Source: an uncultured Clostridia bacterium (GTDB lineage Bacteria > Bacillota > Clostridia > Christensenellales > UBA1242). Taken from it: a stretch of DNA of 64,000 nt. The stretch lies in assembly GCA_947624415.1 (NCBI GenBank), contig CANQKH010000001.1:97604-161603 (forward strand), written 5' to 3'. The notes beneath the pieces are model-generated. The model did no database searches. It was given only the letters and a program-made list of their open reading frames with translations, and was not told the origin of the DNA. Below, in pieces: positions 1 to 7,515 of the stretch. Made by a program: the position numbers and the translations under genes. Positions within the stretch are counted from its first letter, which is position 1; each line of letters begins with the position of its first letter.

Positions 1-1
1 T

Positions 2-1525
2 TGGAACGTTGGCATAAATACTGACGGCAAGAATTTCGACAGACTATTTTTAAGTTTCTTTTATAATTTTCTTCTTAATGACTATGTTTTAAAGGAAAAT
101 GTGAAAAATGAAGAGTTAGCTAAGGATCCTACATATATTGCCTTAAACAAACCTCAATATTCTGAGTTTACAATTTTTGAAAATTGTTTGGATGAAACAT
201 TATTAGAGAAAATTGAAACTTTTCTCGATAATGTTTGCAAGAATTATAAAGATATTCAAGAAGTATGCAAGCCAAGTTGGGGAGATGAAAATTTTGATAT
301 ATTTAAATATATATTTAAAGAGGAAATGGAATTGAAAGATAGGACGATATTTTCCGCATTAATCTTTTATTTGACACAGTCTGCATTTGACAAAGACAAA
401 TTGCAAGATTGGATGCACTTTGCGTGGAATATTACAGAAAATGCCAATATTGACAGTGTAAGTGTCTATGCTGGTGTATGTATATTATTTAAAGGCCTTG
501 CAAAATTTGCAAAGGAATATGCCGAGGAAACAAAAACAGACAAATTTGATATTTATGCCGTTCTTACACAAAAAAACATAATTACAAGTTCCACTCCTGC
601 AAAAATTGCAGTTACAGAAGAAATACTAAAAGCAAAGTTAATAACCCGAGATACTTCATGGCGGGACGCACTTTTAAAAGCAGAGGGACATCAATTTTTT
701 AAAGGTAGCATTGGGTTTTTGTTGCCCCCAAATGAGGATGTTGACAATATTGACCAAAACGAATTTTTGCACCGTTATTATATGGCGAATTGTTTCTTCG
801 ACCAAAATGGTATTGTGGCAAAATATAGAGAAGGGGGTCATAAATTTTTAAGGGCATTATTAAGTGGATATGGCAGAAGGGGAAACAGCGATGGTTTAGA
901 TATAACATATCACATAGCAGACAAAGATGAAAATGAACATTCTTTAAAAAAGATGTTGTCGTCAGACGCCGTGGTAAAAGAGGCAGTTTACGAGTGGTTC
1001 TCCCTTGAAAATGAGGAGGAAATAGCAAAAAGGCTTGATGAAGAAATTGCAACTTCTTCAAAGATTAGCGATCCACTTGCACGCAAACTTCATGAAGAAC
1101 TTTATAAAAAATGTGATTTGATAAACTGGATGCAGGAAACGGGTGCGATAAGATATAAAGAGGATTGCATATCAAAACCAAACAGCCAAATTTATCAAAT
1201 TTATGTAAAGGGATACAGAAATGAGATTATTGCCAGGATGGTGGATAAAGAGGGCTGGAAATGTAAAAATCGATGCACCATAAAAGAGGAAGAAAATAAA
1301 GACCCAAACAATGTAAAAATCAAAGAAATTCCTTACTTTTGGCCAAGCCGCGAAATAGAAGTAACGAAAGAATTGAATGGCCAGCAGATTGTATGTAAAT
1401 TTGATAAAGAAAACATCACTGTAGTAAACACCTCATGCTCTTATCCATACGCCCAAGAAGTGTTAAGCGAGGCTGACATCGACAAGTGTATAAATTGGAT
1501 TAATAAGCAAATTCAAAGTTTATAA
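2..1525 (+). CDS. Unrecognised protein, 5' end cut off by window
   Basis: The ORF track starts this gene at a GTG at 101, but the same frame is open back to base 2 with protein-like sequence (NVGINTDGKNFDRLFLSFFYN), and no ribosome binding site precedes the GTG. The gene therefore almost certainly begins before the window. The visible 507 residues are soluble and mostly helical, rich in Lys, Glu and Asn, with no signal peptide or membrane segment. A central stretch (EGHQFFKGSIGFLL) and the helical part after it recall the C-terminal half of large DUF262 (GmrSD-like) proteins, but the diagnostic DUF262 motif is not in view, so this is only a suggestion. A strong terminator follows, so this is the last gene of its transcript. 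Confidence 0.6.
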   Translation, partial: WNVGINTDGKNFDRLFLSFFYNFLLNDYVLKENVKNEELAKDPTYIALNKPQYSEFTIFENCLDETLLEKIETFLDNVCKNYKDIQEVCKPSWGDENFDIFKYIFKEEMELKDRTIFSALIFYLTQSAFDKDKLQDWMHFAWNITENANIDSVSVYAGVCILFKGLAKFAKEYAEETKTDKFDIYAVLTQKNIITSSTPAKIAVTEEILKAKLITRDTSWRDALLKAEGHQFFKGSIGFLLPPNEDVDNIDQNEFLHRYYMANCFFDQNGIVAKYREGGHKFLRALLSGYGRRGNSDGLDITYHIADKDENEHSLKKMLSSDAVVKEAVYEWFSLENEEEIAKRLDEEIATSSKISDPLARKLHEELYKKCDLINWMQETGAIRYKEDCISKPNSQIYQIYVKGYRNEIIARMVDKEGWKCKNRCTIKEEENKDPNNVKIKEIPYFWPSREIEVTKELNGQQIVCKFDKENITVVNTSCSYPYAQEVLSEADIDKCINWINKQIQSL

Positions 1526-1562
1526 AATTTCATTTTAATTACAAATTAAAGATTATAAAAAA

Positions 1563-1607
1563 AGCGTCTTAGCGAATTTAAGTTTCACATTTAAGACGTT
1601 TTTTTAA
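1563..1607 (+). terminator. Rho-independent terminator
   Basis: A CGTCTTA/TAAGACG stem with a 20-base loop is followed by a run of seven T residues. It closes the transcript of the truncated first gene. The AT-rich 150 bases after it show nothing else. Confidence 0.8.
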
Positions 1608-1757
1608 TTATATTTTTAATTAAAAATTTTAATTTTTTTTGCAATTAATTTTTTTAATATTTTTATTATTTTAAAACTATTTCTTTAAAGCCTGCCATCG
1701 GCGAAAGAAATGGATTAATATTTATATATAAATATTTGATAATTTTAATATTTTTAT

Positions 1758-2729
1758 TTAATTTTGAATAAATAATTTTTCTTGTTTTAGAAGGGGATAA
1801 GATTTTAAATCTTCACTATCCAAATTTTCTTTTTTCATGTCAATTCCAGTTATTTGAGAATTGTTGTAAGTGGTGTAGTAATAGATGCCTTGGTCGGTGT
1901 TGCAACAAGAGGAATATATTGTGTATTCAAACCCTTTTTCAACTTTACAGCAACCTTTTTGCTGTTCAACGGAAGTTAGTATATGGAAAAATTGACTTAC
2001 ATTTTCTACTTCATTGTTTCCTGAAAGGGAATTTAATTTTGTAAATGATGCCTTTACAAATCTTGATGCAGATGAGAGGTCTCCTGGCAAACCGATACCA
2101 CCCATGCCACGACTATAAGGAACAAGATTAAGTCCTGGGCAAAATTTGTTGCAAGGTTCATCGCGTGTAACACTTATGAAGTTACTTAAATTTGTCATGT
2201 GAAAATCAAAAGTTGGATTGTTTGTGAGTATGCCCACTGGATTGTCATAAATTTTAAGACCATCTTTTAGTGGCTCAACCACAATGCAATCTTTTTTATC
2301 GGCAATAATCCAATGTAGAGGAGAATGAGGCAGTTCACTTGAAAAATTCTCATCACATATGTTTAAGTTTGCCACAACCTTTCTTGCCTGTTCTACATTT
2401 TTACACTTTGCCAAAATGTAAGGAATAAATTCAAAGGGTGCGACATTGTCCTTTCCGCGAATTTTCTTTGGGTAGAAAGCATTGGATGGAAAATTCAATC
2501 CAGCAATACTAAGTCCCACTTCATTTGTAGCATCATAATAAAGTGGGTAGTTATTTTGCACAAAAGCCATACCAATCATTGCATAATGCTTGTCGCATTT
2601 ATGAAGATGACGGAAGGCAAATGGAAAATTTCGAGGGGTTATAGTTACCCTTTCATTGTATGAAAATTCATAATCTAGGTTTCTTCCAAAATAAAAATCT
2701 TTACTTAAAAATGTTGCTGCTGTGCACAT
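1758..2729 (-). CDS. Choloylglycine hydrolase family amidase (bile salt hydrolase / penicillin V acylase type)
   Basis: This is an Ntn hydrolase that cleaves linear amides. Family members deconjugate bile salts or cut penicillin V, using Cys2 as nucleophile after removal of Met1. I choose the internal start MCTAATF rather than the track's upstream Met: it puts Cys at position 2 and follows AAGGAG at 7-base spacing. The resulting 323 residues match the usual family length. Visible family features are Cys2, the FGRNLDYEF block (Arg16, Asp19), an Asn in ILTNNPTFDFHMTNL and the late SSASRFVKASF block with its Arg. There is no signal peptide, so it acts in the cytoplasm. It is a single-gene unit, divergent from the collagen-like gene. 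The family is clear. Bile salt against penicillin or acyl-homoserine-lactone specificity cannot be told from sequence alone. Confidence 0.9.
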   Translation of the reverse strand: MCTAATFLSKDFYFGRNLDYEFSYNERVTITPRNFPFAFRHLHKCDKHYAMIGMAFVQNNYPLYYDATNEVGLSIAGLNFPSNAFYPKKIRGKDNVAPFEFIPYILAKCKNVEQARKVVANLNICDENFSSELPHSPLHWIIADKKDCIVVEPLKDGLKIYDNPVGILTNNPTFDFHMTNLSNFISVTRDEPCNKFCPGLNLVPYSRGMGGIGLPGDLSSASRFVKASFTKLNSLSGNNEVENVSQFFHILTSVEQQKGCCKVEKGFEYTIYSSCCNTDQGIYYYTTYNNSQITGIDMKKENLDSEDLKSYPLLKQEKLFIQN

Positions 2730-2939
2730 AATTTTCTCCTTATACAAATTATAGCAAATCACCTTCAAAAATAAAAACAAATCGCCAGCAATTTTTTAAG
2801 TTGTGGGGAGAAATAATGATTTAAGATTTTTATGGGATTGTATTTTAAAATGTTAAAGGCATTCGGTCAAAGGAAAGATTATGGCAATTTAACAAAATTT
2901 ATATTCTTACATAAAATGTATTTTGTGAGGAGAAAAAAA

Positions 2940-3530
2940 ATGAATTGCAATAAATTTCAAAACAATAACAATCAGCAATGTCAAAATCTTTATCCTTCAC
3001 TTCTGGGGACTGAATGTGGTTGCACACAACCTGGTTTTGGCACGTCAAGTATAGTTGGACCAAGAGGTGCTACAGGTGCTACTGGTGCAACTGGTCCGAC
3101 AGGTGCTACTGGTGCAACGGGAGCAACAGGTGCCACAGGGAGTTCTGCTTTAAGGGCAATCGCCTTTTTTACTGCACCAAGCACAACAAATGCAGAGCCT
3201 ATACTCTTGCTTGAAAACTCATTTCCATCAGGCCAGACAGATATAACATTTGCAGGCGAGAATGGAGTTAATTTGACGGCTGGCACTTATATTATGAGGT
3301 TTGGTTCAACAGTTACAAGCACAAATGGGACACTGCCTACAATTTCTATTTCAGTTGATAATGTTGTTGAAAGTGGGACTATAAGGACAGGTGTTGCGTT
3401 TGGTTCAGCAAATTTGACGGGAGATGCCCTTATAACAATAAACACTAACTCACTTTTAACGTTCAATGTTACATCGGCCCCTGAATTGACTTATGATGAA
3501 AACTTTTTGATTATTTCAAAATTGGAATAA
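2940..3530 (+). CDS. Collagen-like (Gly-X-Thr) surface or exosporium-type protein
   Basis: The start is set at ATG 2940, eight bases after GAGGAG. The track's upstream TTG/ATG region lacks such a site. The protein is 196 residues: a short Asn/Gln/Cys-rich head, about nine Gly-X-X triplets (GPRGATGATGATGPTG...), then a 120-residue beta-rich C-terminal domain. This is the architecture of BclA-type exosporium filaments and related collagen-like surface proteins, where the repeats form a triple helix and the C-terminal domain trimerises. No classical signal peptide or LPXTG is present, which fits a spore-surface protein but does not prove sporulation. The GC-rich triplets explain the overlapping shadow ORFs on both strands. 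Confidence 0.85.
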   Translation: MNCNKFQNNNNQQCQNLYPSLLGTECGCTQPGFGTSSIVGPRGATGATGATGPTGATGATGATGATGSSALRAIAFFTAPSTTNAEPILLLENSFPSGQTDITFAGENGVNLTAGTYIMRFGSTVTSTNGTLPTISISVDNVVESGTIRTGVAFGSANLTGDALITINTNSLLTFNVTSAPELTYDENFLIISKLE

Positions 3531-3576
3531 AATTTGTAAGTCTTTAAAAATAAGATTTTGAAAATGCTAAAAAAAA

Positions 3577-3608
3577 GATTGAAGAAAATTCTTCAACCTT
3601 TTTTGTTT
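3577..3608 (+). terminator. Rho-independent terminator of the collagen-like gene
   Basis: GATTGAAGAA pairs with TTCTTCAACC (one mismatch) around a two-base loop region, then six T residues. It lies 45 bases after the stop. Of the 373-base gene-free stretch 3531-3903, this terminator and the promoter near 3831 are the only elements I can support. Confidence 0.75.
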
Positions 3609-3830
3609 ATTTAAAAGGAGGATTGCAAATATTTTTTAAAAAATCATATTAAAATGAGGATTTTTGCCACATTTTCTTGGTGGCGAAACACAATATTGAC
3701 ATTTTTTAAAATACAAGTGTTTGAAAGCATTATAACTGCTTATTCAAGAAAAGTCAAGATTTTATAATTCGTTGCCAACATGATTTATATATAATAATTA
3801 TAACATTTTAATTAAATATTGCTTAAATCC

Positions 3831-3861
3831 TTGACAAATTAGGGTTGTAAAATGATATACT
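3831..3861 (+). promoter_or_regulatory. Likely sigma-A promoter of the SPFH/ESCRT-like operon
   Basis: TTGACA at 3831 and TATACT at 3856 are separated by 19 bases. An alternative -10 (GATATA, 3854) gives the usual 17. It lies about 40 bases upstream of the first operon gene, which has a strong GAGGAGG site. Confidence 0.55.
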
Positions 3862-3903
3862 TATTACGTATAAAGTGTTTGGAATATATGCGAGGAGGTT
3901 TAG

Positions 3904-4821
3904 ATGTTTCAAAAAAAGAAAAGGCAGGTCATAAGGTTTGAACAAAATTTATGTAATGCCAGAGTGGATGACAATGATATTTTGTTTGTCCGAGTTACCG
4001 ATAAAATAACAGATAAAGATGCTTTACTTGAAGTCCCATTAACTCATATTGCATATGTGATTAAAGGTGGCGGTTATGGCAAGGTTTACAAAAGTGGAAC
4101 TTATCCCGTTTTTGAAGACAGCAAGGAAGTGAAAAATTGGCAGCAGGGAATTTCTGTTGATATAATCTATATGCCAAAAGACCCGAATGTTCCAATTAAG
4201 TGGGGGACAAACGAGAAAATTAAATATCGCGATGAAGCAAGCGGAAAGGTTGTTGGAGTTGCTGCTCACGGGGTGTTTGATGTTTCAATCTCAAACCCAG
4301 AGCAATTTTACAGAAAGGTTGTAGGTGCGAGAAGGGAGTTTAGTCTTAGAGAGTTTCAAGACAGATTTAGTGCAAACGTATTGAGTGAATTTACCGCTAT
4401 ATTCTTCCAAACTATTGAAGAACTCAAATTGACAAGCGACAAATTTGATGCCAACAAAAAAAGTATCCAAGAAAAAACGGGAAGGCTTCTAAACAGGAAA
4501 TTTGAGGATGAATGGGGAGTAAGTTTAAATAATTTTATTATTCAATACATAGGAATTTCTGATTTGGAACAGCCTGTGCGGGAACAAGAAAAACAAGAGG
4601 TAAAACAAGAGAAGGAAAAGCCTGCCCAAGCACGATTTTGTCCATACTGTGGTGCTGGCATAGATGAAGATGATATATTCTGCTCAAAGTGTGGCAAGAA
4701 AATAGCAAAAGAGAGTTTAACTTGCCCATCATGTGGGAAAAGAAATAACACCGATGCACAATTTTGTGTGTATTGCGGGAAAAAATTAAGCGAGGGGAAT
4801 CATGTGGAAGAAGAACAATGA
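3904..4821 (+). CDS. SPFH-domain protein with two C-terminal zinc ribbons
   Basis: The first gene of a six-gene operon. Residues about 1-225 look like an SPFH/band-7-type domain of the class annotated as 'virion core protein' homologues, which scaffold membrane-associated complexes. A charged Gln/Lys/Glu linker follows. Residues about 240-300 hold two zinc ribbons: CPYC...CSKC and CPSC...CVYC. It has no transmembrane segment, so any membrane contact would be peripheral or through partners. The next gene starts inside its 3' end (20-base overlap), indicating translational coupling. The family also appears in YdjL/YdjO-like stress contexts. In this operon it sits with helical ESCRT-III-like proteins, an AAA ATPase and a TIR protein, so I infer a scaffold that recruits them to a membrane or cargo. 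The SPFH assignment is by pattern, not search. Confidence 0.75.
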   Translation: MFQKKKRQVIRFEQNLCNARVDDNDILFVRVTDKITDKDALLEVPLTHIAYVIKGGGYGKVYKSGTYPVFEDSKEVKNWQQGISVDIIYMPKDPNVPIKWGTNEKIKYRDEASGKVVGVAAHGVFDVSISNPEQFYRKVVGARREFSLREFQDRFSANVLSEFTAIFFQTIEELKLTSDKFDANKKSIQEKTGRLLNRKFEDEWGVSLNNFIIQYIGISDLEQPVREQEKQEVKQEKEKPAQARFCPYCGAGIDEDDIFCSKCGKKIAKESLTCPSCGKRNNTDAQFCVYCGKKLSEGNHVEEEQ

Positions 4822-5119
4822 TAAAATATTAAATGATAGAAATTTAATTGAAGAATGCGAAAAGGCAATCGACACATTAATCATTCTTGGTGAGGCTGAT
4901 GATGAATTAACGTCAAATCTAAAAATCATTAAGGAAAAGGTAAAATATCTTGTTCCAAGTAATGACGAAAAGATTTACGAATTTGACAAGAGGATTAAAA
5001 ATCTTATTGAAGATATGCGAATTGCACTGGTAAAGGCGGACAGGGAGTCAATGAAGAAACTTAGACTTATTCTTGCCGATTTGAGGATTGCCATAGTCGA
5101 TAGAAATTCAAGGATATAA
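4802..5119 (+). CDS. Small helical protein of the SPFH/AAA operon
   Basis: 105 residues, predicted almost wholly alpha-helical with heptad-like Leu/Ile spacing (EKAIDTLIILGEADDEL, then RIALVKADRESMKKLRLIL). It has no membrane segment, cysteines or catalytic motif. ATG 4802 lies inside the end of the SPFH gene behind GAGGGG, so the two are translationally coupled. I do not recognise the family. Its place between the SPFH gene and two further helical proteins suggests a structural subunit or adaptor of the same assembly. Confidence 0.75.
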   Translation: MWKKNNDKILNDRNLIEECEKAIDTLIILGEADDELTSNLKIIKEKVKYLVPSNDEKIYEFDKRIKNLIEDMRIALVKADRESMKKLRLILADLRIAIVDRNSRI

Positions 5120-5129
5120 AGGTGAGTTT

Positions 5130-5720
5130 ATGTGGTTTTTTAAAAGTAAATATGAAAAATTATCTCGCGAAGAGGTGGTTGATGCAATTTGTAAACTTGA
5201 AACAGAAACAAAAAGCATTGAAGAAGGGCTAACCTCAAAGCAGGAAGAGATAGATGAACTTATGGAGAAGGGCAGGCAGGAAAAGAATAAAGAGGTCAAA
5301 CTGTTTTACGCAAAAAAAATAAATGCCCTAAAAACAGAAAGAGAACAAAGCGTGCAAAGAGCTTTGTATCTTATGTATAACATTCAACTTATGAATAAAT
5401 TAAAAACATCAATCGATGACAATCAATTCTTCAAGACTTCATCAAAGATACCGCTCAACAAAATGCTGGGCGACCAAAAAGCCCTTGCAAAGTTTTTGAA
5501 TAAGACGTTGGGGACAAGGACAAAGGCGGAAGATGTGCTTACTTCGGCAGATGAGGTTTTCAAAACGCTTGAAGAGTCATACGATAAAAATGAAAGCATA
5601 TATGGCATAAATGACAAAGACGATGCACTTCTATCCATGTTTGAGACAGAGGAACAATTAAACGAGGAAGAAGAAATGTTTACGACAAATGAGCAAAAGG
5701 CCAGCAGTGGCGAAAATTAA
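5130..5720 (+). CDS. Coiled-coil protein, possibly ESCRT-III/PspA-like
   Basis: 196 residues. It opens with MWFFKSKYEKL, a short aromatic/basic segment that could be an amphipathic membrane-touching start. Long charged helices follow (residues about 15-95), then a loop, a helix and an acidic tail (EEQLNEEEEMF). It resembles bacterial PspA/Vipp1 and eukaryotic Snf7-fold proteins in length, charge pattern (basic N-terminal half, acidic C-terminal tail) and lack of catalytic residues. Sequence identity is not obvious by eye. It starts 10 bases after the previous stop and is followed 14 bases later by a similar helical gene, so the operon carries at least two such subunits. The role is inferred from context. 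Confidence 0.7.
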   Translation: MWFFKSKYEKLSREEVVDAICKLETETKSIEEGLTSKQEEIDELMEKGRQEKNKEVKLFYAKKINALKTEREQSVQRALYLMYNIQLMNKLKTSIDDNQFFKTSSKIPLNKMLGDQKALAKFLNKTLGTRTKAEDVLTSADEVFKTLEESYDKNESIYGINDKDDALLSMFETEEQLNEEEEMFTTNEQKASSGEN

Positions 5721-5734
5721 AAGGAGAAAAGATT

Positions 5735-6292
5735 ATGTCAGCAAACAAAGAAATTGAAAAAAGAATGTTAATTAAAAGAACTATTTCAGCAATGGAAAAG
5801 CAAATTCAAAGGCTTGAAAATCAAAAAAGAACATACATAGAAGCAGGCAAACAGGCAAAACAAAAGGGACTTACTGCACAATATAACCTTGCTCTTTCGG
5901 GGCTTAGAATGACAATAAGCCAACAACGTCGTGTATATGAAATGAAACTCAATTTTGAAATAACATCGCAGATGAAGGATATGGCAAAAATGACAACAGA
6001 TTTCCTTTCTGGAATGAGTTCATTAAGCAAAGATATGATGAAACTCACAAAGGAATCGGAGTTTAATAAAGTTCAAAAGCAGTTTTCAGAGGCTATGGTT
6101 GGAATGGAAGTTCAAACTGAGAGAATGGAGGACTTTCTTGAAGAAACTCAATCTAGTTTTTCAAGTAATCTAACCAATGAAGAGGAAAGAAATGAACTTG
6201 ACGAGATGATGAATAACGAGGCCGCTATTGGCACAGGGGTTGACGGCGAGATTGAAAAGGAACTTGAAGAACTTAAGAAAAAAATGTTTTAA
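5735..6292 (+). CDS. Snf7/ESCRT-III-like helical protein with MIM1-like tail
   Basis: 185 residues behind AAGGAG. Residues 1-90 form a basic helical hairpin (ISAMEKQIQRLENQKRTYIE, then AKQKGLTAQYNLALSGLRM), the layout of the ESCRT-III core. A Met-rich middle (KMTTDFLSGMSSLSKDMMKL) and an acidic C-terminal half follow. The extreme C-terminus, DGEIEKELEELKKKMF, fits the MIM1 consensus (D/E)xxLxxRLxxL(K/R) of Vps2/CHMP proteins, with Ile for the first Leu and Glu for Arg. MIM1 is the peptide that binds MIT domains of Vps4. The next gene encodes an AAA ATPase whose N-terminus looks like an MIT domain. What I see is motif layout and neighbourhood. That it polymerises on membranes is inference. Confidence 0.75.
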   Translation: MSANKEIEKRMLIKRTISAMEKQIQRLENQKRTYIEAGKQAKQKGLTAQYNLALSGLRMTISQQRRVYEMKLNFEITSQMKDMAKMTTDFLSGMSSLSKDMMKLTKESEFNKVQKQFSEAMVGMEVQTERMEDFLEETQSSFSSNLTNEEERNELDEMMNNEAAIGTGVDGEIEKELEELKKKMF

Positions 6293-6306
6293 TTTAGGGG
6301 AGAACT

Positions 6307-7491
6307 ATGCCTGATATTAGTTTTATAAATGAAATGTATGAAATTTATTATCGCAAAGCAAAGGAGTGTTTTGACAAAAAAGACTTAATGCTTGCAAAGC
6401 GATATTATTTTCTTGCAGCGGAACAAATGTTAAAGATGGCCCAAAACAGCGAAAATCAACTTCAAAAGGCAAGATTTAGCAGAGCCAAAAGTCTTATCGA
6501 TATGGCAGAAAGCATACAAGCAGGGAAGAGAACTGTCTCTGCAACGCCTGAGGAAGAAGAGGTCAGCGTTTCCCAAAATGAAAAAATATCTCTCGATGAG
6601 GCACTTTCAAGGCTTGCAAGACTTGAAGGATTGGGAAAAGTAAAAAGACAGGTTTGTGATTGGATTGACCAAATCAAGGTTTTTCAAATGAGAAAGGAAA
6701 GGGGAATGTCAGTTCCCGATATTTCTTATCACATGGTCTTCACCGGAAACCCTGGAACTGGGAAAACCACACTTGCAAGACTTATGGCACAAATATATTG
6801 TGCACTTGGAATTTTAAGTAATGGCAATTTGGTTGAAGTTGACAGAAGCGGACTTGTTGCCGGATATATTGGACAAACTGCGGTGAAAACCAAGGAGGCA
6901 CTTAAAAAGGCATATGGTGGAGTGCTGTTTATAGATGAGGCTTATTCCCTTGCCAATGGGAATGCCAATGACTTTGGACAGGAAGCAATTGAAACAATAT
7001 TAAAGGAAATGGAAGACAAACGTGATGACCTTGTTGTAATTGTTGCAGGATATGATGAGCCAATGGAGAAGTTTATTGCCTCAAACCCAGGTCTTAAATC
7101 ACGGTTTAAGAATTTCTTTCATTTTGAGGACTATAACGGTGAGCAATTATTCAATATCTTCCAAAAATTTTGTGATGAGAATGAATATAGTATAGAATCT
7201 TCGGCGGAAGATGTTTTGAGGAAGTATTTTGGGCATTTGTATGACCATAGAACGAAAAATTTTGGCAATGCAAGGGAAGTTCGAAATTTCTTTGAAAATA
7301 TAGTAACAATACAATCCAAACGTGTTGTAAATTTATCAGAACCAACAAATGAAGATTTGCAGATGATAAAATTTGAAGACCTTCCAAACAGTGTATTTGA
7401 AACATTGGAAAATGAAGAAAATGACCAAAATGACAATTACGATGAGGTAAAAACTGAAACAAAAGAGGATAACCCACCACCAAAAGATTAA
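6307..7491 (+). CDS. AAA+ ATPase (CbbX/SpoVK type) with MIT-like N-terminal domain
   Basis: 394 residues. Residues about 1-75 form a three-helix, TPR/MIT-like unit (YYRKAKECFDKKDLMLAKRY, then AAEQMLKMAQ). After a linker, a full AAA module of the CbbX/SpoVK group spans about 95-350: LARLEGLGKVKRQV start, Walker A GNPGTGKTT near 145, pore-type segment SGLVAGYIG, Walker B VLFIDEAYSL near 204, and NPGLKSRF with the likely arginine finger. An acidic, disordered tail ends the protein. Such ATPases thread or remodel a protein partner. The MIT-like front end and the MIM1-like tail of the preceding gene suggest the substrate is that helical protein, as in Vps4-ESCRT-III. It is not SpoVK itself, which lacks this N-terminus and context. 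Confidence 0.85.
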   Translation: MPDISFINEMYEIYYRKAKECFDKKDLMLAKRYYFLAAEQMLKMAQNSENQLQKARFSRAKSLIDMAESIQAGKRTVSATPEEEEVSVSQNEKISLDEALSRLARLEGLGKVKRQVCDWIDQIKVFQMRKERGMSVPDISYHMVFTGNPGTGKTTLARLMAQIYCALGILSNGNLVEVDRSGLVAGYIGQTAVKTKEALKKAYGGVLFIDEAYSLANGNANDFGQEAIETILKEMEDKRDDLVVIVAGYDEPMEKFIASNPGLKSRFKNFFHFEDYNGEQLFNIFQKFCDENEYSIESSAEDVLRKYFGHLYDHRTKNFGNAREVRNFFENIVTIQSKRVVNLSEPTNEDLQMIKFEDLPNSVFETLENEENDQNDNYDEVKTETKEDNPPPKD

Positions 7492-7515
7492 AAATAAATT
7501 TAAGGATAAGTGATT

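Noticed and set aside
699-1061. Minus-strand ORF of 120 aa
   Set aside because: It lies inside the first gene, has Leu/His/Pro-rich composition typical of antisense frames in AT-rich DNA, and has no ribosome site.
3060-3145. Short tandem GGTGCTACT-type repeats considered as CRISPR or satellite
   Set aside because: The period is nine bases in frame, without spacers, and codes for Gly-Ala-Thr triplets of the collagen-like protein.
3014-3286. ORFs on both strands inside the collagen-like gene (66 and 98 aa)
   Set aside because: They are shadows of the GC-rich Gly-X-Thr codon repeats; they lack ribosome binding sites and their sequence is low-complexity.
6307-7491. Assignment as SpoVK or CbbX
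   Set aside because: The AAA module is of this type, but the MIT-like N-terminus and the operon content do not fit sporulation or Rubisco activation.
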